Below, in pieces: positions 7,489 to 15,258 of a DNA stretch of 37,723 nucleotides. Made by a program: the position numbers and the translations under genes. Origin of the DNA: Oceaniglobus indicus (GTDB lineage Bacteria; Pseudomonadota; Alphaproteobacteria; Rhodobacterales; Rhodobacteraceae); NCBI RefSeq assembly GCF_002751875.1, contig NZ_NMZM01000015.1, positions 1-37,723 on the forward strand. Direction: 5' to 3'. The notes beneath the pieces were generated by a model. The model was given only the letters and a program-made list of their open reading frames with translations. It was not told where the DNA came from and made no database searches. Every line of letters begins with the position of its first letter. The first letter of the stretch is position 1.

Positions 7489-7836
7489 ATGGAACAACTG
7501 ACCCCCGAAACCATGATCGCCGTGTTCGAGGAGATTTTCGGACGCACCCTGTTCTGGAGCATGGTCGCGGCGGCGATTGCCGTCACGCTGGCCTATCTCT
7601 ATGTCCTGATCCGCGATCGGGAAATGTCGATGCGCAAGTTCCTGCTGGCGCAGCTTTCCATGCCCGTGGGCGCTGTGGCGGCCGTCGTCTTCGTGCAGGT
7701 CATGACCGATTCATCCCTGCGCGACATCGGCGGGCCGATCGATGTGATCGTCCTTTTGGGTGTTGCCCTGTTGGGCGCGGTGGGCATCGCGATCCTTGTC
7801 TATACCGCGCAATCGCTGTTCCGCCGGCCGCACTAG
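7489..7836 (+). CDS. Small membrane protein, DUF5368-like, of the sqr operon
   Basis: A 115-residue protein with an amphipathic N-terminus (PETMIAVFEEIFGRTLFWSM) and three hydrophobic spans at about residues 20-42, 55-72 and 84-106. It resembles the DUF5368 family, recalled as an alphaproteobacterial family of unknown function. The start is 11 bases after the sqr stop and is preceded by GAGGAGA. Tight linkage and shared direction argue for co-transcription with sqr. Possible roles are membrane anchoring or quinone-side support of SQR, but nothing in the sequence proves this. Confidence 0.75.
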   Translation: MEQLTPETMIAVFEEIFGRTLFWSMVAAAIAVTLAYLYVLIRDREMSMRKFLLAQLSMPVGAVAAVVFVQVMTDSSLRDIGGPIDVIVLLGVALLGAVGIAILVYTAQSLFRRPH

Positions 7837-8092
7837 GTGGATCGCCCGGCCGTGCGCCCCGGCGTGGCGGGCCGGGTGGTAACAAGTCGGCCCGAGGCAG
7901 AGCGGGCGGTCAACCCATTTGGAGGGCAATGGCACCGCGCCGTTCATCGACACCGGGGCCGCGCGCCGGCGGTGCTGTCCGGTATCCGAACGGCGGACGA
8001 TCAGGGGCATGGCCCGGCCCAAACCGAACAGCCAGTGCCGGTCGCGCGCGACGGCATCAGCGGAATGACCGCCGCGCGCACCGGCACACCGC
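7837..8092. other. Convergent intergenic region after the sulfide operon
   Basis: About 256 bases between the end of the sulfide operon (+) and the end of the SDR gene (-). No credible gene is visible. Terminators for both directions would be expected here, but no hairpin with a T-tract was recognised. Confidence 0.4.
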
Positions 8093-8845
8093 TCAATAGG
8101 TGGCGCGACCGCCCGACAGGTCGAACGTGGCCCCGGTGGTGAAGGTGTTTTCGCCCGACACCAGCCAGACGATCATGTTCGCGGCCTCGTCCACCTCGAG
8201 GAAACGTCCGCGCGGGATCTTCGACAGCATGTAGTCGATGTGTTCCTGCTTCATCTGATCGAAGATCGGCGTGCGCGCGGCGGCCGGGGTGACGCAGTTC
8301 ACGGCGACGTCGACGTCGGCCATTTCCTTGCCCAGCGACTTGGTGAAGCCGATGACGCCGGCCTTGGACGCCGAATAGGCCGAGGCGTTGGGGTTGCCTT
8401 CCTTGCCGGCGATCGACGCGATGTTGCAGATCCGTCCATAACCGCGTTCGCGCATGCCCTTCACCACCGCCTTGTTGGTGAAATAGGTGCCGGTCAGGTT
8501 GATCGCCACGATCTGTTCGAACGCGTCGTTGTCGTAGTCGATGACCGGCGCGTTGGGGCCCGCGACCCCCGCCGAGTTCACCAGGATGTCGACGGTGCCC
8601 ACAGTCTTTTCGGTCTCTTCCAGGGCCGCGGTCACGCTGTCCCAGTTCGCCACATCGCACCGCATCGCGGCGTGGGGGCCATCGCCCGGCAGGTCGTTCA
8701 TCGCAGCCTTGCAGGCGTCGGCATTCATGTCCCAGCCCGCGATACGGGCGCCCGAAGCCGCCAGCCGTCGCGCGATCGCCAGGCCGAGGCCCTGTGCCGC
8801 GCCGGTGACGACTGCGGTCTTGCCGGTGAGGTCGTAGGTGTTCAT
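8093..8845 (-). CDS. SDR family oxidoreductase
   Basis: A 250-residue classical SDR with TGAAQGLG near the N-terminus, NSAG, a catalytic serine in NIASIAG, the active-site YSASK, and a C-terminal DLSGGRATY. The ATG at 8845 has AGGAGAC 5 bases upstream on the minus strand; the longer frame upstream is unrelated sequence. The architecture resembles 3-oxoacyl-ACP reductase (FabG) and sugar/polyol dehydrogenases. Conserved family positions do not fix the substrate. It stands alone between the sulfide operon and the divergently transcribed DadA-like operon. Confidence 0.9.
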   Translation of the reverse strand: MNTYDLTGKTAVVTGAAQGLGLAIARRLAASGARIAGWDMNADACKAAMNDLPGDGPHAAMRCDVANWDSVTAALEETEKTVGTVDILVNSAGVAGPNAPVIDYDNDAFEQIVAINLTGTYFTNKAVVKGMRERGYGRICNIASIAGKEGNPNASAYSASKAGVIGFTKSLGKEMADVDVAVNCVTPAAARTPIFDQMKQEHIDYMLSKIPRGRFLEVDEAANMIVWLVSGENTFTTGATFDLSGGRATY

Positions 8846-9126
8846 GAAAGTCTCCTGTCGCTGTGATGTTGGTTCGGCGCGACATTGGCACAGCGGCCGC
8901 CGGGGGAACAGGCGATTTCGCCGCTGACACATGGGGTGGTGGTTGCGCCTGTGGTGATTTCGTGGCCGATGCAGGGGACGGTTGATGGTGTATGGGGGTG
9001 CCATGGATGATCGGGCCGGGCGTTGTCGCAGGGGTCCGGTGCCTCCGGCGGGAGTATTTTCGTCGGTAAGAAGCCATGGGCGGTGTTTTTCGGAAGCGTG
9101 ATGATGTGTGAGGCGGCGAGGGAGCG
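8846..9126. other. Divergent promoter region containing an interspersed repeat copy
   Basis: About 281 bases between the SDR start (-) and the DadA-like start (+). It holds one copy of the short repeat described at 9031-9073. No ORF is credible on either strand. Promoters for both neighbours must lie here, but no clear -35/-10 pair could be assigned by eye. Confidence 0.4.
9031..9073 (+). repeat. Short interspersed repeat, copy A (core GCCTCCGGCGGGAGTATTT)
   Basis: This block shares the core GCCTCCGGCGGGAGTATTT and a following TAAGAAG with 31570-31611, with only a few differences between the copies. The CTCC/GGAG arms can fold into a short hairpin followed by TATTTT, so it resembles a mobile terminator-like element. 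From memory, similar intergenic motifs are common in Roseobacter-type genomes; only the two copies here are seen directly. Confidence 0.65.
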
Positions 9127-10455
9127 ATGATGATGACGGAAGGATCGACTGCGCAGGCGACAGGGCGCCGTCACGTGGCAATCATCGGTGCGGGCATTGT
9201 CGGGGTGTCCTGCGCGATCTGGCTGCTGCGCGATGGCCATCGCGTGACGCTGATTGATCGGGCGGGGCCGGGCGAGGGCACCAGTTTCGGCAACGGGGGC
9301 GTTCTGGCGTCCTGTGCCATCGTGCCGGTGCAGGGGCCGGGGTTGATCGGGCGCGCGCCGGGCATGGTCTTGAACCGCGATCAGCCGCTTTTCGTGCGCT
9401 GGCGGCATCTGCCGCGGGCGGCGCCGTGGCTGGCGAAATACCTCGCACATGCGAATGCGCCCGACGCCCGGCGCATTGCCGCAGCACTGGCGCCGATCGT
9501 CGGCGACTCGCTGGCCGATCATCTGGCGCTGGCGGCGGGCTCGGATGCGGAGCGCTGGATCGTGCCGACCGATTACCTGTATCTTTACCGCGATCGCGCG
9601 GCGTTTCTTGGCGATTCGTTCGGCTGGGATCTGCGGGCCGCCCATGGCTTTGAGTGGCGCGAGATCGAGGCGGGCGCGCTGGATGCCTTCGATCCGGTGT
9701 TTTCGGACGATCTGTCGTTCGCGGTGCAATTGGGCAATCATGGCCGCATTCGCGATCCGGCGGGATACGTGCGGGACCTGGCGGCATATGCCGGAACGCT
9801 GGGCGCGCGGACCTTGCGCGGCGAGGTGGACGCCATCCGGTGCGAAGGCGGCGCGGTTCGTGGCGTGCGAACCGGCAGCGCGACGGTGGACTGCGATGCG
9901 GTGGTCCTGGCGACCGGTGTCTGGAGTGCAAAGTTGGCCGGTTCGCTGGGCCTTGCCGTTCCGCTGGAGAGCGAGCGGGGATATCACATCGATCTGTGGG
10001 GGGCGTCGCCCGTGCCGAAGGTGCCGGCGATGATCGCGGGCGGCAAGTTCGTCATGACGCCGATGGACGGACGTTTGCGCCTGGCCGGCGTGGTCGAATT
10101 CGGCGGGCTGGATGCCGGTCCCTCCCGCGCGCCCTTCGATCTGTTGCTGCGCCAGGCGCGCGCCGCGATCCCGGGGCTGACGTGGGAGGACAAGACCGAA
10201 TGGATGGGCCATCGACCGGCGATCACGGATTCGATTCCCGTGATCGGCGAGATTCCCGGTGTGCGCGGCGCTTTCGTGGGCTTCGGGCATCACCACGTCG
10301 GGCTGACCGGCGGGCCGAAAACCGGCCGCGTTCTGGCGCGGATGATCGGCGGGCGCAAAGCAGAGATTGACCTTGCCCCCTATTCCCCGGCACGGTTCAT
10401 GGGATCACGGCGCGCACGGACAGGGCGCCACCACGAACAGGGAGACCGGAAATGA
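9127..10455 (+). CDS. DadA-like FAD-dependent D-amino-acid dehydrogenase/oxidase
   Basis: A 442-residue protein of the DAO/DadA family: an N-terminal FAD motif (IIGAGIVGVSCAIWLL), the SFGNGG block that follows it in DadA-type enzymes, and the C-terminal GHRPAITDSIPVIGE and FGHHHVGLT blocks that complete the FAD site. Such enzymes oxidise D-amino acids or related N-substituted amino acids to 2-oxo acids and pass electrons to quinone or oxygen. GAGGGAG precedes the ATG at 9127; ATGs at 9130 and 9133 are alternatives. The stop overlaps the next gene start (ATGA at 10452), so it is the first gene of the TRAP operon. The downstream M19 dipeptidase and peptide ABC transporter fit D-residue metabolism. 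Exact substrate unknown. Confidence 0.85.
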   Translation: MMMTEGSTAQATGRRHVAIIGAGIVGVSCAIWLLRDGHRVTLIDRAGPGEGTSFGNGGVLASCAIVPVQGPGLIGRAPGMVLNRDQPLFVRWRHLPRAAPWLAKYLAHANAPDARRIAAALAPIVGDSLADHLALAAGSDAERWIVPTDYLYLYRDRAAFLGDSFGWDLRAAHGFEWREIEAGALDAFDPVFSDDLSFAVQLGNHGRIRDPAGYVRDLAAYAGTLGARTLRGEVDAIRCEGGAVRGVRTGSATVDCDAVVLATGVWSAKLAGSLGLAVPLESERGYHIDLWGASPVPKVPAMIAGGKFVMTPMDGRLRLAGVVEFGGLDAGPSRAPFDLLLRQARAAIPGLTWEDKTEWMGHRPAITDSIPVIGEIPGVRGAFVGFGHHHVGLTGGPKTGRVLARMIGGRKAEIDLAPYSPARFMGSRRARTGRHHEQGDRK

Positions 10456-11423
10456 AACTGACTGCAACGCTTCTGACCGCCACCGCGCTTTGCGCCGCGA
10501 CCGCCGCCCAGGCCGAGGTCTGGGACATGCCGCTGGCCTATTCCGCGACCAATTTCCATTCCGAGAACGCCGCACGCTTTGGCGATTGCGTCACCAAGGG
10601 CACCGACGGCGCGATCGAGATCAAGACCCATCCTTCGGGTTCGCTGTTCGGCGGCGCCGACATCAAGCGGGCGATCCAGACCGGTCAGGTGCAGATCGGC
10701 GAACGCCTGATGTCCGCCCATGCCAATGAAAACCCGCTGTTCGCGGTGGATTCGGTGCCGTTCCTGGCGACCTCGTTCGAGGATTCGGCGAAGCTGTTCG
10801 AGGCCGCGCGGCCCAAGCTTGAGGAGGCGCTGGGCGAGCAGAACCTGACGTTGCTCTATGCCGTTCCTTGGCCGCCGCAGGGGTTGTATTTCGACAAGGC
10901 GGTCGAATCGGTGGCCGACATGGAGGGGATCAAGTTCCGCTCGTACAACACGACGACCGCGCGCTTTGCCGAGTTGACCAAGATGCTGCCGGTGTCGATC
11001 GAGGCGGCCGAGCTTCAGCAGGCGTTCGCCACAGGGGTGGCCGAATCGATGATTTCCTCGGGGGCCACGGGATACGATCAGAAGGTGTGGGAGAACCTGT
11101 CGCACTTCTACACCGTCGATGCTTGGCTGCCCTACAACTATGTCATGGTCAATTCCGACATCTGGGCCGAAACCGCCGAGGACGCGAAAGCCGTGATTTC
11201 GGACTGCGCCGAACAGGCGGCCGCCAACGGGCTGGAGGCGTCGAAGAACTATACCCAGCTGACCCTTGAGGGTCTGCGCGAAGGTGGCATGACGGTGGCG
11301 CCGCCGTCCGAGACGCTGAAGGCGGATCTGGACGCCATCGGCGAGACGATGACGGCCGAGTGGCTGGAAGAGGCGGGCGAGGCCGGACAGGCCGTGGTCG
11401 ATGCCTATCGCGGCGCGAACTGA
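10452..11423 (+). CDS. TRAP transporter substrate-binding protein (DctP family)
   Basis: A 323-residue periplasmic binding protein with a Sec signal peptide (cleavage near AQA, residue 21). It shows DctP-family blocks: an SGSLFGG segment after the first domain, the substrate-carboxylate arginine region (GIKFRSYN) and the LQQAFATGVAESMI segment. It delivers a carboxylate ligand to the QM membrane subunits encoded downstream at 12244 and 12764. The start overlaps the DadA-like stop, and GGGAGA lies about 8 bases upstream. A GC hairpin directly follows the gene. The co-transcribed DadA-like enzyme suggests the ligand is an amino-acid derivative or the oxo acid made from it; this is inferred. Confidence 0.9.
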   Translation: MKLTATLLTATALCAATAAQAEVWDMPLAYSATNFHSENAARFGDCVTKGTDGAIEIKTHPSGSLFGGADIKRAIQTGQVQIGERLMSAHANENPLFAVDSVPFLATSFEDSAKLFEAARPKLEEALGEQNLTLLYAVPWPPQGLYFDKAVESVADMEGIKFRSYNTTTARFAELTKMLPVSIEAAELQQAFATGVAESMISSGATGYDQKVWENLSHFYTVDAWLPYNYVMVNSDIWAETAEDAKAVISDCAEQAAANGLEASKNYTQLTLEGLREGGMTVAPPSETLKADLDAIGETMTAEWLEEAGEAGQAVVDAYRGAN

Positions 11424-11442
11424 GCGGCCTTTACTGAACTGG

Positions 11443-11466
11443 CGCGGCGTCCAGATGGGCGCCGCG
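11443..11466 (+). terminator. GC hairpin between dctP and the MOSC gene
   Basis: CGCGGCG (11443-11449) pairs perfectly with CGCCGCG (11460-11466) across a 10-base loop; TT follows. It lies 20 bases after the DctP stop inside an apparent operon. An attenuator or mRNA-stabilising hairpin that keeps the binding protein more abundant than the membrane subunits is the likely role. Confidence 0.6.
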
Positions 11467-11489
11467 TTCTGCGTGCCGGGAGGGGCTTC

Positions 11490-12236
11490 ATGCGCATACG
11501 TCATCTGTTTCGCTATCCGATCAAGGGGTTGGGGGCCGAAACGCTGGAGCAGGCCGACCTGATCGCGGGGCGCACCATCGCCGGTGACCGTGCCTTTGCC
11601 GTCACCCATGGCGCCAGCGCATACGATCCCGACGCGCCCGCGTGGCAGCGGCGCGGCAATTTCCAGGTGGTGGCGAATTCGCCGGCATTGGCGATGGTGA
11701 CGTTGACGCGCCAGGATGGCCGGTTGCGGCTGGAACACCCCGATGCCGATCCTCTGACCTTCGATCCCGACGAGGCGTCGCAGTATGACACGCTGGCCGA
11801 TTGGGTTGCCGATCTGCCGGGCGCGCGGCCCGGTCCGTGCAGTGTTGCAAGGCTGGCGGATCGGGCGCTGACCGACATGGCGCAGCCCTATGTCTCGATC
11901 CACAACCGCGCCAGCCTGTCGGAACTGTCCGACCGGTTCGGACGCGCGATGGCGATGCACCGGTTTCGCGCCAACGTCTGGATCGACGGTGCCGATCCCT
12001 GGGACGAGGAAGACTGGATCGGGCGCGAGATCACGCTGGGCACCGCCCGCCTGAAGGTGTGCGAACCGGTGGGCCGCTGTGCCGCGCCCTCCGCCGATCC
12101 CGACAATGGCGAGCGTGACAGCGACATCATCGGCGCCCTGCGCGACCTTCGGGGCACCAAGAATTTCGGCGTCTATGCCGAGGTGATCGCGGATGGCACC
12201 ATCGCCCCCGGCGATACCGCCCGGCTGGAGGGTTGA
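11490..12236 (+). CDS. MOSC domain-containing protein
   Basis: A 248-residue protein with an N-terminal MOSC_N beta-barrel (IRHLFRYPIKGLGAETLE, then RTIAGDRAFAVT) and a C-terminal MOSC domain (FRANVWIDG, LKVCEPVGRCAAPSADP, NFGVYAEV). The cysteine in the CEPVGRC region corresponds to the one found in MOSC proteins such as the mARC family, which bind molybdenum cofactor or move sulfur. GGGAGGGG precedes ATG 11490. It is unusual in lying between the P and Q genes of a TRAP transporter, all on one strand with minimal gaps. It could act on the imported compound, for example reduction of an N-oxygenated substrate, but no direct evidence is present. Confidence 0.88.
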   Translation: MRIRHLFRYPIKGLGAETLEQADLIAGRTIAGDRAFAVTHGASAYDPDAPAWQRRGNFQVVANSPALAMVTLTRQDGRLRLEHPDADPLTFDPDEASQYDTLADWVADLPGARPGPCSVARLADRALTDMAQPYVSIHNRASLSELSDRFGRAMAMHRFRANVWIDGADPWDEEDWIGREITLGTARLKVCEPVGRCAAPSADPDNGERDSDIIGALRDLRGTKNFGVYAEVIADGTIAPGDTARLEG

Positions 12237-12243
12237 GGTGCGG

Positions 12244-12762
12244 ATGCTGCGCCGCACCCTCGACGGTCTGTATCTGGGGGCCGGGGTTCTGGCCGCGGGC
12301 TGTCTGATCGCGATCCTGATACTGGTGGTGCTTCAGATGCTGGCCCGCTGGACGGGCGAGGTGTTTCCGGGCGCGCCCGATTACGCAGGCTATGCCATGG
12401 CGGGGGCGTCGTTCCTGGCGTTCGCCCATGCGCTGGACCGGGGCGCGCACATCCGGGTGTCGATCGTGCTGCAACTGCTGGGGCCGCGGGGGCAGCGATG
12501 GCTGGAAACCTGGTGCTTTGCCATCGGATCCGCCGTCGCGTGGTATGTCGCGTATTTTTCGTGGCGGATGATCGGGTTTTCGTTGAAGTTCAACGATATC
12601 AGCCAGGGTCAGGACGCCACGCCGCTGTGGATTCCGCAATCGGTCATGTTGATCGGGGCGGTGATCCTGGCCATCGCGCTGACCGACAACCTGGTTCAGC
12701 TCATCTTCACCGGCCGCCACGCGATCACCCGCGATCTGGCCGATCAGTCGCGGGGCGAATGA
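12244..12762 (+). CDS. TRAP transporter small permease (DctQ)
   Basis: A 172-residue membrane protein with four hydrophobic spans and the DctQ signature region (APDYAGYAMAGASFLAFAHA, then RGAHIRVSIVL). It pairs with the large DctM subunit encoded 1 base after its stop. ATG 12244 is preferred, with GAGG (12235-12238) just before it; GTG 12238 in the same frame is an alternative. The upstream MOSC gene ends at 12236, so translation is probably coupled. Confidence 0.88.
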   Translation: MLRRTLDGLYLGAGVLAAGCLIAILILVVLQMLARWTGEVFPGAPDYAGYAMAGASFLAFAHALDRGAHIRVSIVLQLLGPRGQRWLETWCFAIGSAVAWYVAYFSWRMIGFSLKFNDISQGQDATPLWIPQSVMLIGAVILAIALTDNLVQLIFTGRHAITRDLADQSRGE

Positions 12763-12763
12763 C

Positions 12764-14074
12764 ATGCAGGAAGCTTATGTAATCGTCCTGTTCCTGTTCG
12801 TGCTGTTCGTGCTGCTGGGGTCCGGCGTCTGGGTGGGGCTGGCGCTGATGGGCGTCGCCTGGGTGGGGATGGAGCTGTTCACGACCCGTCCCGTGGGCGA
12901 CACCATGGCGACGGTGATCTGGGCCTCGTCGTCGTCCTGGACCCTGACCGCGCTGCCGATGTTCATCTGGATGGGCGAGATCCTGTTCCGCACCCGCCTG
13001 TCCGAGGACATGTTTCGGGGGCTGTCGCCCTGGATGGCGCCGCTGCCCGGTGGGCTGGTTCACACCAACATCGTCGGATGCACGGTTTTTGCCGCAGTTT
13101 CAGGGTCTTCCGCCGCGACGTTGACAACGGTCGGCAAGATGAGCATCCCGGAACTGCGCAAGCGCAACTATCCCGAAACCATGGTGATCGGCACGCTGGC
13201 GGGGGCGGCGACGCTGGGCCTGATGATCCCGCCGTCGCTGACGCTGATCGTTTACGGGGTCACCATCAACGAAAGCATCACGCGGCTGTTCTTCGCGGGC
13301 ATCGTGCCGGGGCTGGTTCTGGCGGTGATGTTCATGGCCTATGTGGCGGTGGTTTCGCGGCTGTCGAAAACCTGGAACCCCGACGACGAACCGGCGATGA
13401 CCCTTGGCGCCAAGATCCGCAATTCGCGGTTCCTGATCCCCGTGATCTCGCTGATCGTGGTGGTGATCGGGTCGATGTACCTGGGCCTTGCCACCGCGAC
13501 CGAGGCGGCGGCCTTCGGTGTCATCGGTGCGCTGGTTCTGGCGGCGGTGCAGGGATCGCTGACCTGGTCCACCTTCGCCGCGTCGCTGATGGGGGCGACC
13601 CGCACCAGCGCGATGATCGCGCTGATCCTTGCGGGGGCCGCGTTCCTGTCGCTGGCCATGGGGTTCACCGGCCTGCCGCGGGGTCTGGCCGACCTGATCG
13701 CGGGGTGGGAGCTGAGCCGGTTCCAGCTCTTGATGGCGCTGCTGGTCTTCTACATCGTGCTGGGCTGTTTCCTTGACGGGATTTCATCGGTGGTTCTGAC
13801 CATGGCCGTGGTCGAACCGATGGTGCGACAGGCGGGAATCGATCTGATCTGGTTCGGCATCTTCATCGTCGTGGTCGTCGAAATGGCCCAGATCACCCCG
13901 CCCATCGGCTTCAACCTGTTCGTGTTGCAGGGGCTGACGGGCCACGAGATGGGGTTCATCGCCAAGGCGGCGATTCCGATGTTCGTCATCATGGTGGTGA
14001 TGGTCTTCGTGCTGATCCTCGTTCCCGATCTGGCGACCTGGCTGCCCGACAAGATGCGCCAGGTGCCCGGCTGA
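12764..14074 (+). CDS. TRAP transporter large permease (DctM)
   Basis: A 436-residue, roughly twelve-span membrane protein of the DctM family, the sodium-driven transport subunit. Characteristic blocks are PMFIWMGEILFRTRLSEDMF, VSGSSAATLTTVGKMSIPEL, LAGAATLGLMIPPSLTLIVY and a C-terminal ITPPIGFNLFVLQG. The start follows the DctQ stop by a single base. A strong inverted repeat at 14083-14111 follows the stop and probably closes this operon. Confidence 0.93.
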   Translation: MQEAYVIVLFLFVLFVLLGSGVWVGLALMGVAWVGMELFTTRPVGDTMATVIWASSSSWTLTALPMFIWMGEILFRTRLSEDMFRGLSPWMAPLPGGLVHTNIVGCTVFAAVSGSSAATLTTVGKMSIPELRKRNYPETMVIGTLAGAATLGLMIPPSLTLIVYGVTINESITRLFFAGIVPGLVLAVMFMAYVAVVSRLSKTWNPDDEPAMTLGAKIRNSRFLIPVISLIVVVIGSMYLGLATATEAAAFGVIGALVLAAVQGSLTWSTFAASLMGATRTSAMIALILAGAAFLSLAMGFTGLPRGLADLIAGWELSRFQLLMALLVFYIVLGCFLDGISSVVLTMAVVEPMVRQAGIDLIWFGIFIVVVVEMAQITPPIGFNLFVLQGLTGHEMGFIAKAAIPMFVIMVVMVFVLILVPDLATWLPDKMRQVPG

Positions 14075-14082
14075 TCGCCCCC

Positions 14083-14111
14083 TGCGCGGATTGGCCTATC
14101 GCCTCCGCGCA
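14083..14111 (+). terminator. Inverted repeat after the first TRAP operon
   Basis: TGCGCGGA (14083-14090) is matched by TCCGCGCA (14104-14111), and an inner GGC/GCC pair can extend the stem. It begins 9 bases after the DctM stop and ends 40 bases before the chosen dipeptidase start. No T-run follows, so rho-independent termination is uncertain. Confidence 0.55.
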
Positions 14112-14150
14112 ATCATGGTGTAGGCTTTGACGAACAATGACGAGGTTTCC

Positions 14151-15209
14151 GTGTCCGATACTGTTCCCGCGATTTTCGACGGTCATAACGACGTTTTGCT
14201 CAAGCTTTACAATGCCGGCGGGCGGGATGCCTGTGACGGCTTCGTGAACGGGCGCGACGGCGCGATCGACCTGCCCAAGGCCAGGGCGGGCGGCTTTGGC
14301 GGCGGATTTTTTGCCGTCTACGTTCCGTCGCCCGTCGATCGCGAGGCCCGACACGACGAGATGACGCAGGCCACCTATGACCTGCCGCTGCCCGCGCCAT
14401 TGGCGTGGGAGGACGCCGCGCCGGTGGTCATGGCGCAGGCGGCGATCCTGTTCGATCTTCAGACGCGCGGCGCGTTGGTGATCGTCCGGACGGTGGCCGA
14501 GTTGCGGCGCGCGCTGGAGGCCGGCCGGTTGGCCGCGATCTTTCACATCGAAGGAGCCGAGGCGATCGACCCCGACCTGCATACGCTGGACGTGCTGTAT
14601 CAGGCCGGGCTGCGTTCGGTCGGGCCGGTCTGGAGCCGTCCGACGATCTTCGGCCACGGCGTTCCGTTCCGCTATCCGTCAGACGGCGACATCGGTCCGG
14701 GGTTGACGGAACATGGCTTGCGTTTGGTGAAGAGGTGTAATGAACTCGGCATCATGCTGGACCTTTCTCACCTGAACGAGGCAGGATTTTGGGACGTCGC
14801 GCGCCATTCGGATGCGCCGTTGGTGGCGACCCATTCCAACGCCCATGCGATCTGCCCCCATGCCCGCAACCTGACCGACAAGCAGTTGGATGCCATCGCG
14901 GAAAGCGACGGCATGGTGGGGCTGAACTTTGCCGCCGCGTTCCTGCGTGACGACGGGCGGATGCTGGGCGATGTGCCGGTGTCGCAGATGCTGCGCCATC
15001 TTGATCACATGATCGAACGGGTGGGCGAGGATCGCGTCGGCATGGGCTCGGACTATGACGGCGCGGTGGTGCCCGACGGCGTGAAAACCGTGGCCGACCT
15101 GCCGGTGCTGCGCCGGGCCATGGCCGATCACGGCTATGACGCCGACCTGATCGCCAAGCTGTGCCACGGCAACTGGCTGCGCGTTCTGGAAAAGACCTGG
15201 GGGCGTTAA
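14151..15209 (+). CDS. Membrane dipeptidase (peptidase family M19)
   Basis: A 352-residue zinc amidohydrolase of the renal/membrane dipeptidase family. Zinc-ligand motifs are visible: HxD in FDGHNDV at the N-terminus, the bridging glutamate in FHIEGAEAI, histidines in VATHSNAHAI and the aspartate in MGSDYDGAVV. Family members hydrolyse dipeptides and tolerate a D-residue at the C-terminal position. GTG 14151 is chosen because ACGAGG lies 6 bases before it and homology begins at DGHNDV soon after; TTG 14127 is an alternative. It lies directly before a peptide ABC transporter, so imported dipeptides are the natural substrate. There is no signal peptide, so it acts in the cytoplasm. Confidence 0.9.
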   Translation: MSDTVPAIFDGHNDVLLKLYNAGGRDACDGFVNGRDGAIDLPKARAGGFGGGFFAVYVPSPVDREARHDEMTQATYDLPLPAPLAWEDAAPVVMAQAAILFDLQTRGALVIVRTVAELRRALEAGRLAAIFHIEGAEAIDPDLHTLDVLYQAGLRSVGPVWSRPTIFGHGVPFRYPSDGDIGPGLTEHGLRLVKRCNELGIMLDLSHLNEAGFWDVARHSDAPLVATHSNAHAICPHARNLTDKQLDAIAESDGMVGLNFAAAFLRDDGRMLGDVPVSQMLRHLDHMIERVGEDRVGMGSDYDGAVVPDGVKTVADLPVLRRAMADHGYDADLIAKLCHGNWLRVLEKTWGR

Positions 15210-15258
15210 CCCCGGGCGACGACAACAACGACAGACACAACAGAGAGGGAAAACCGAC

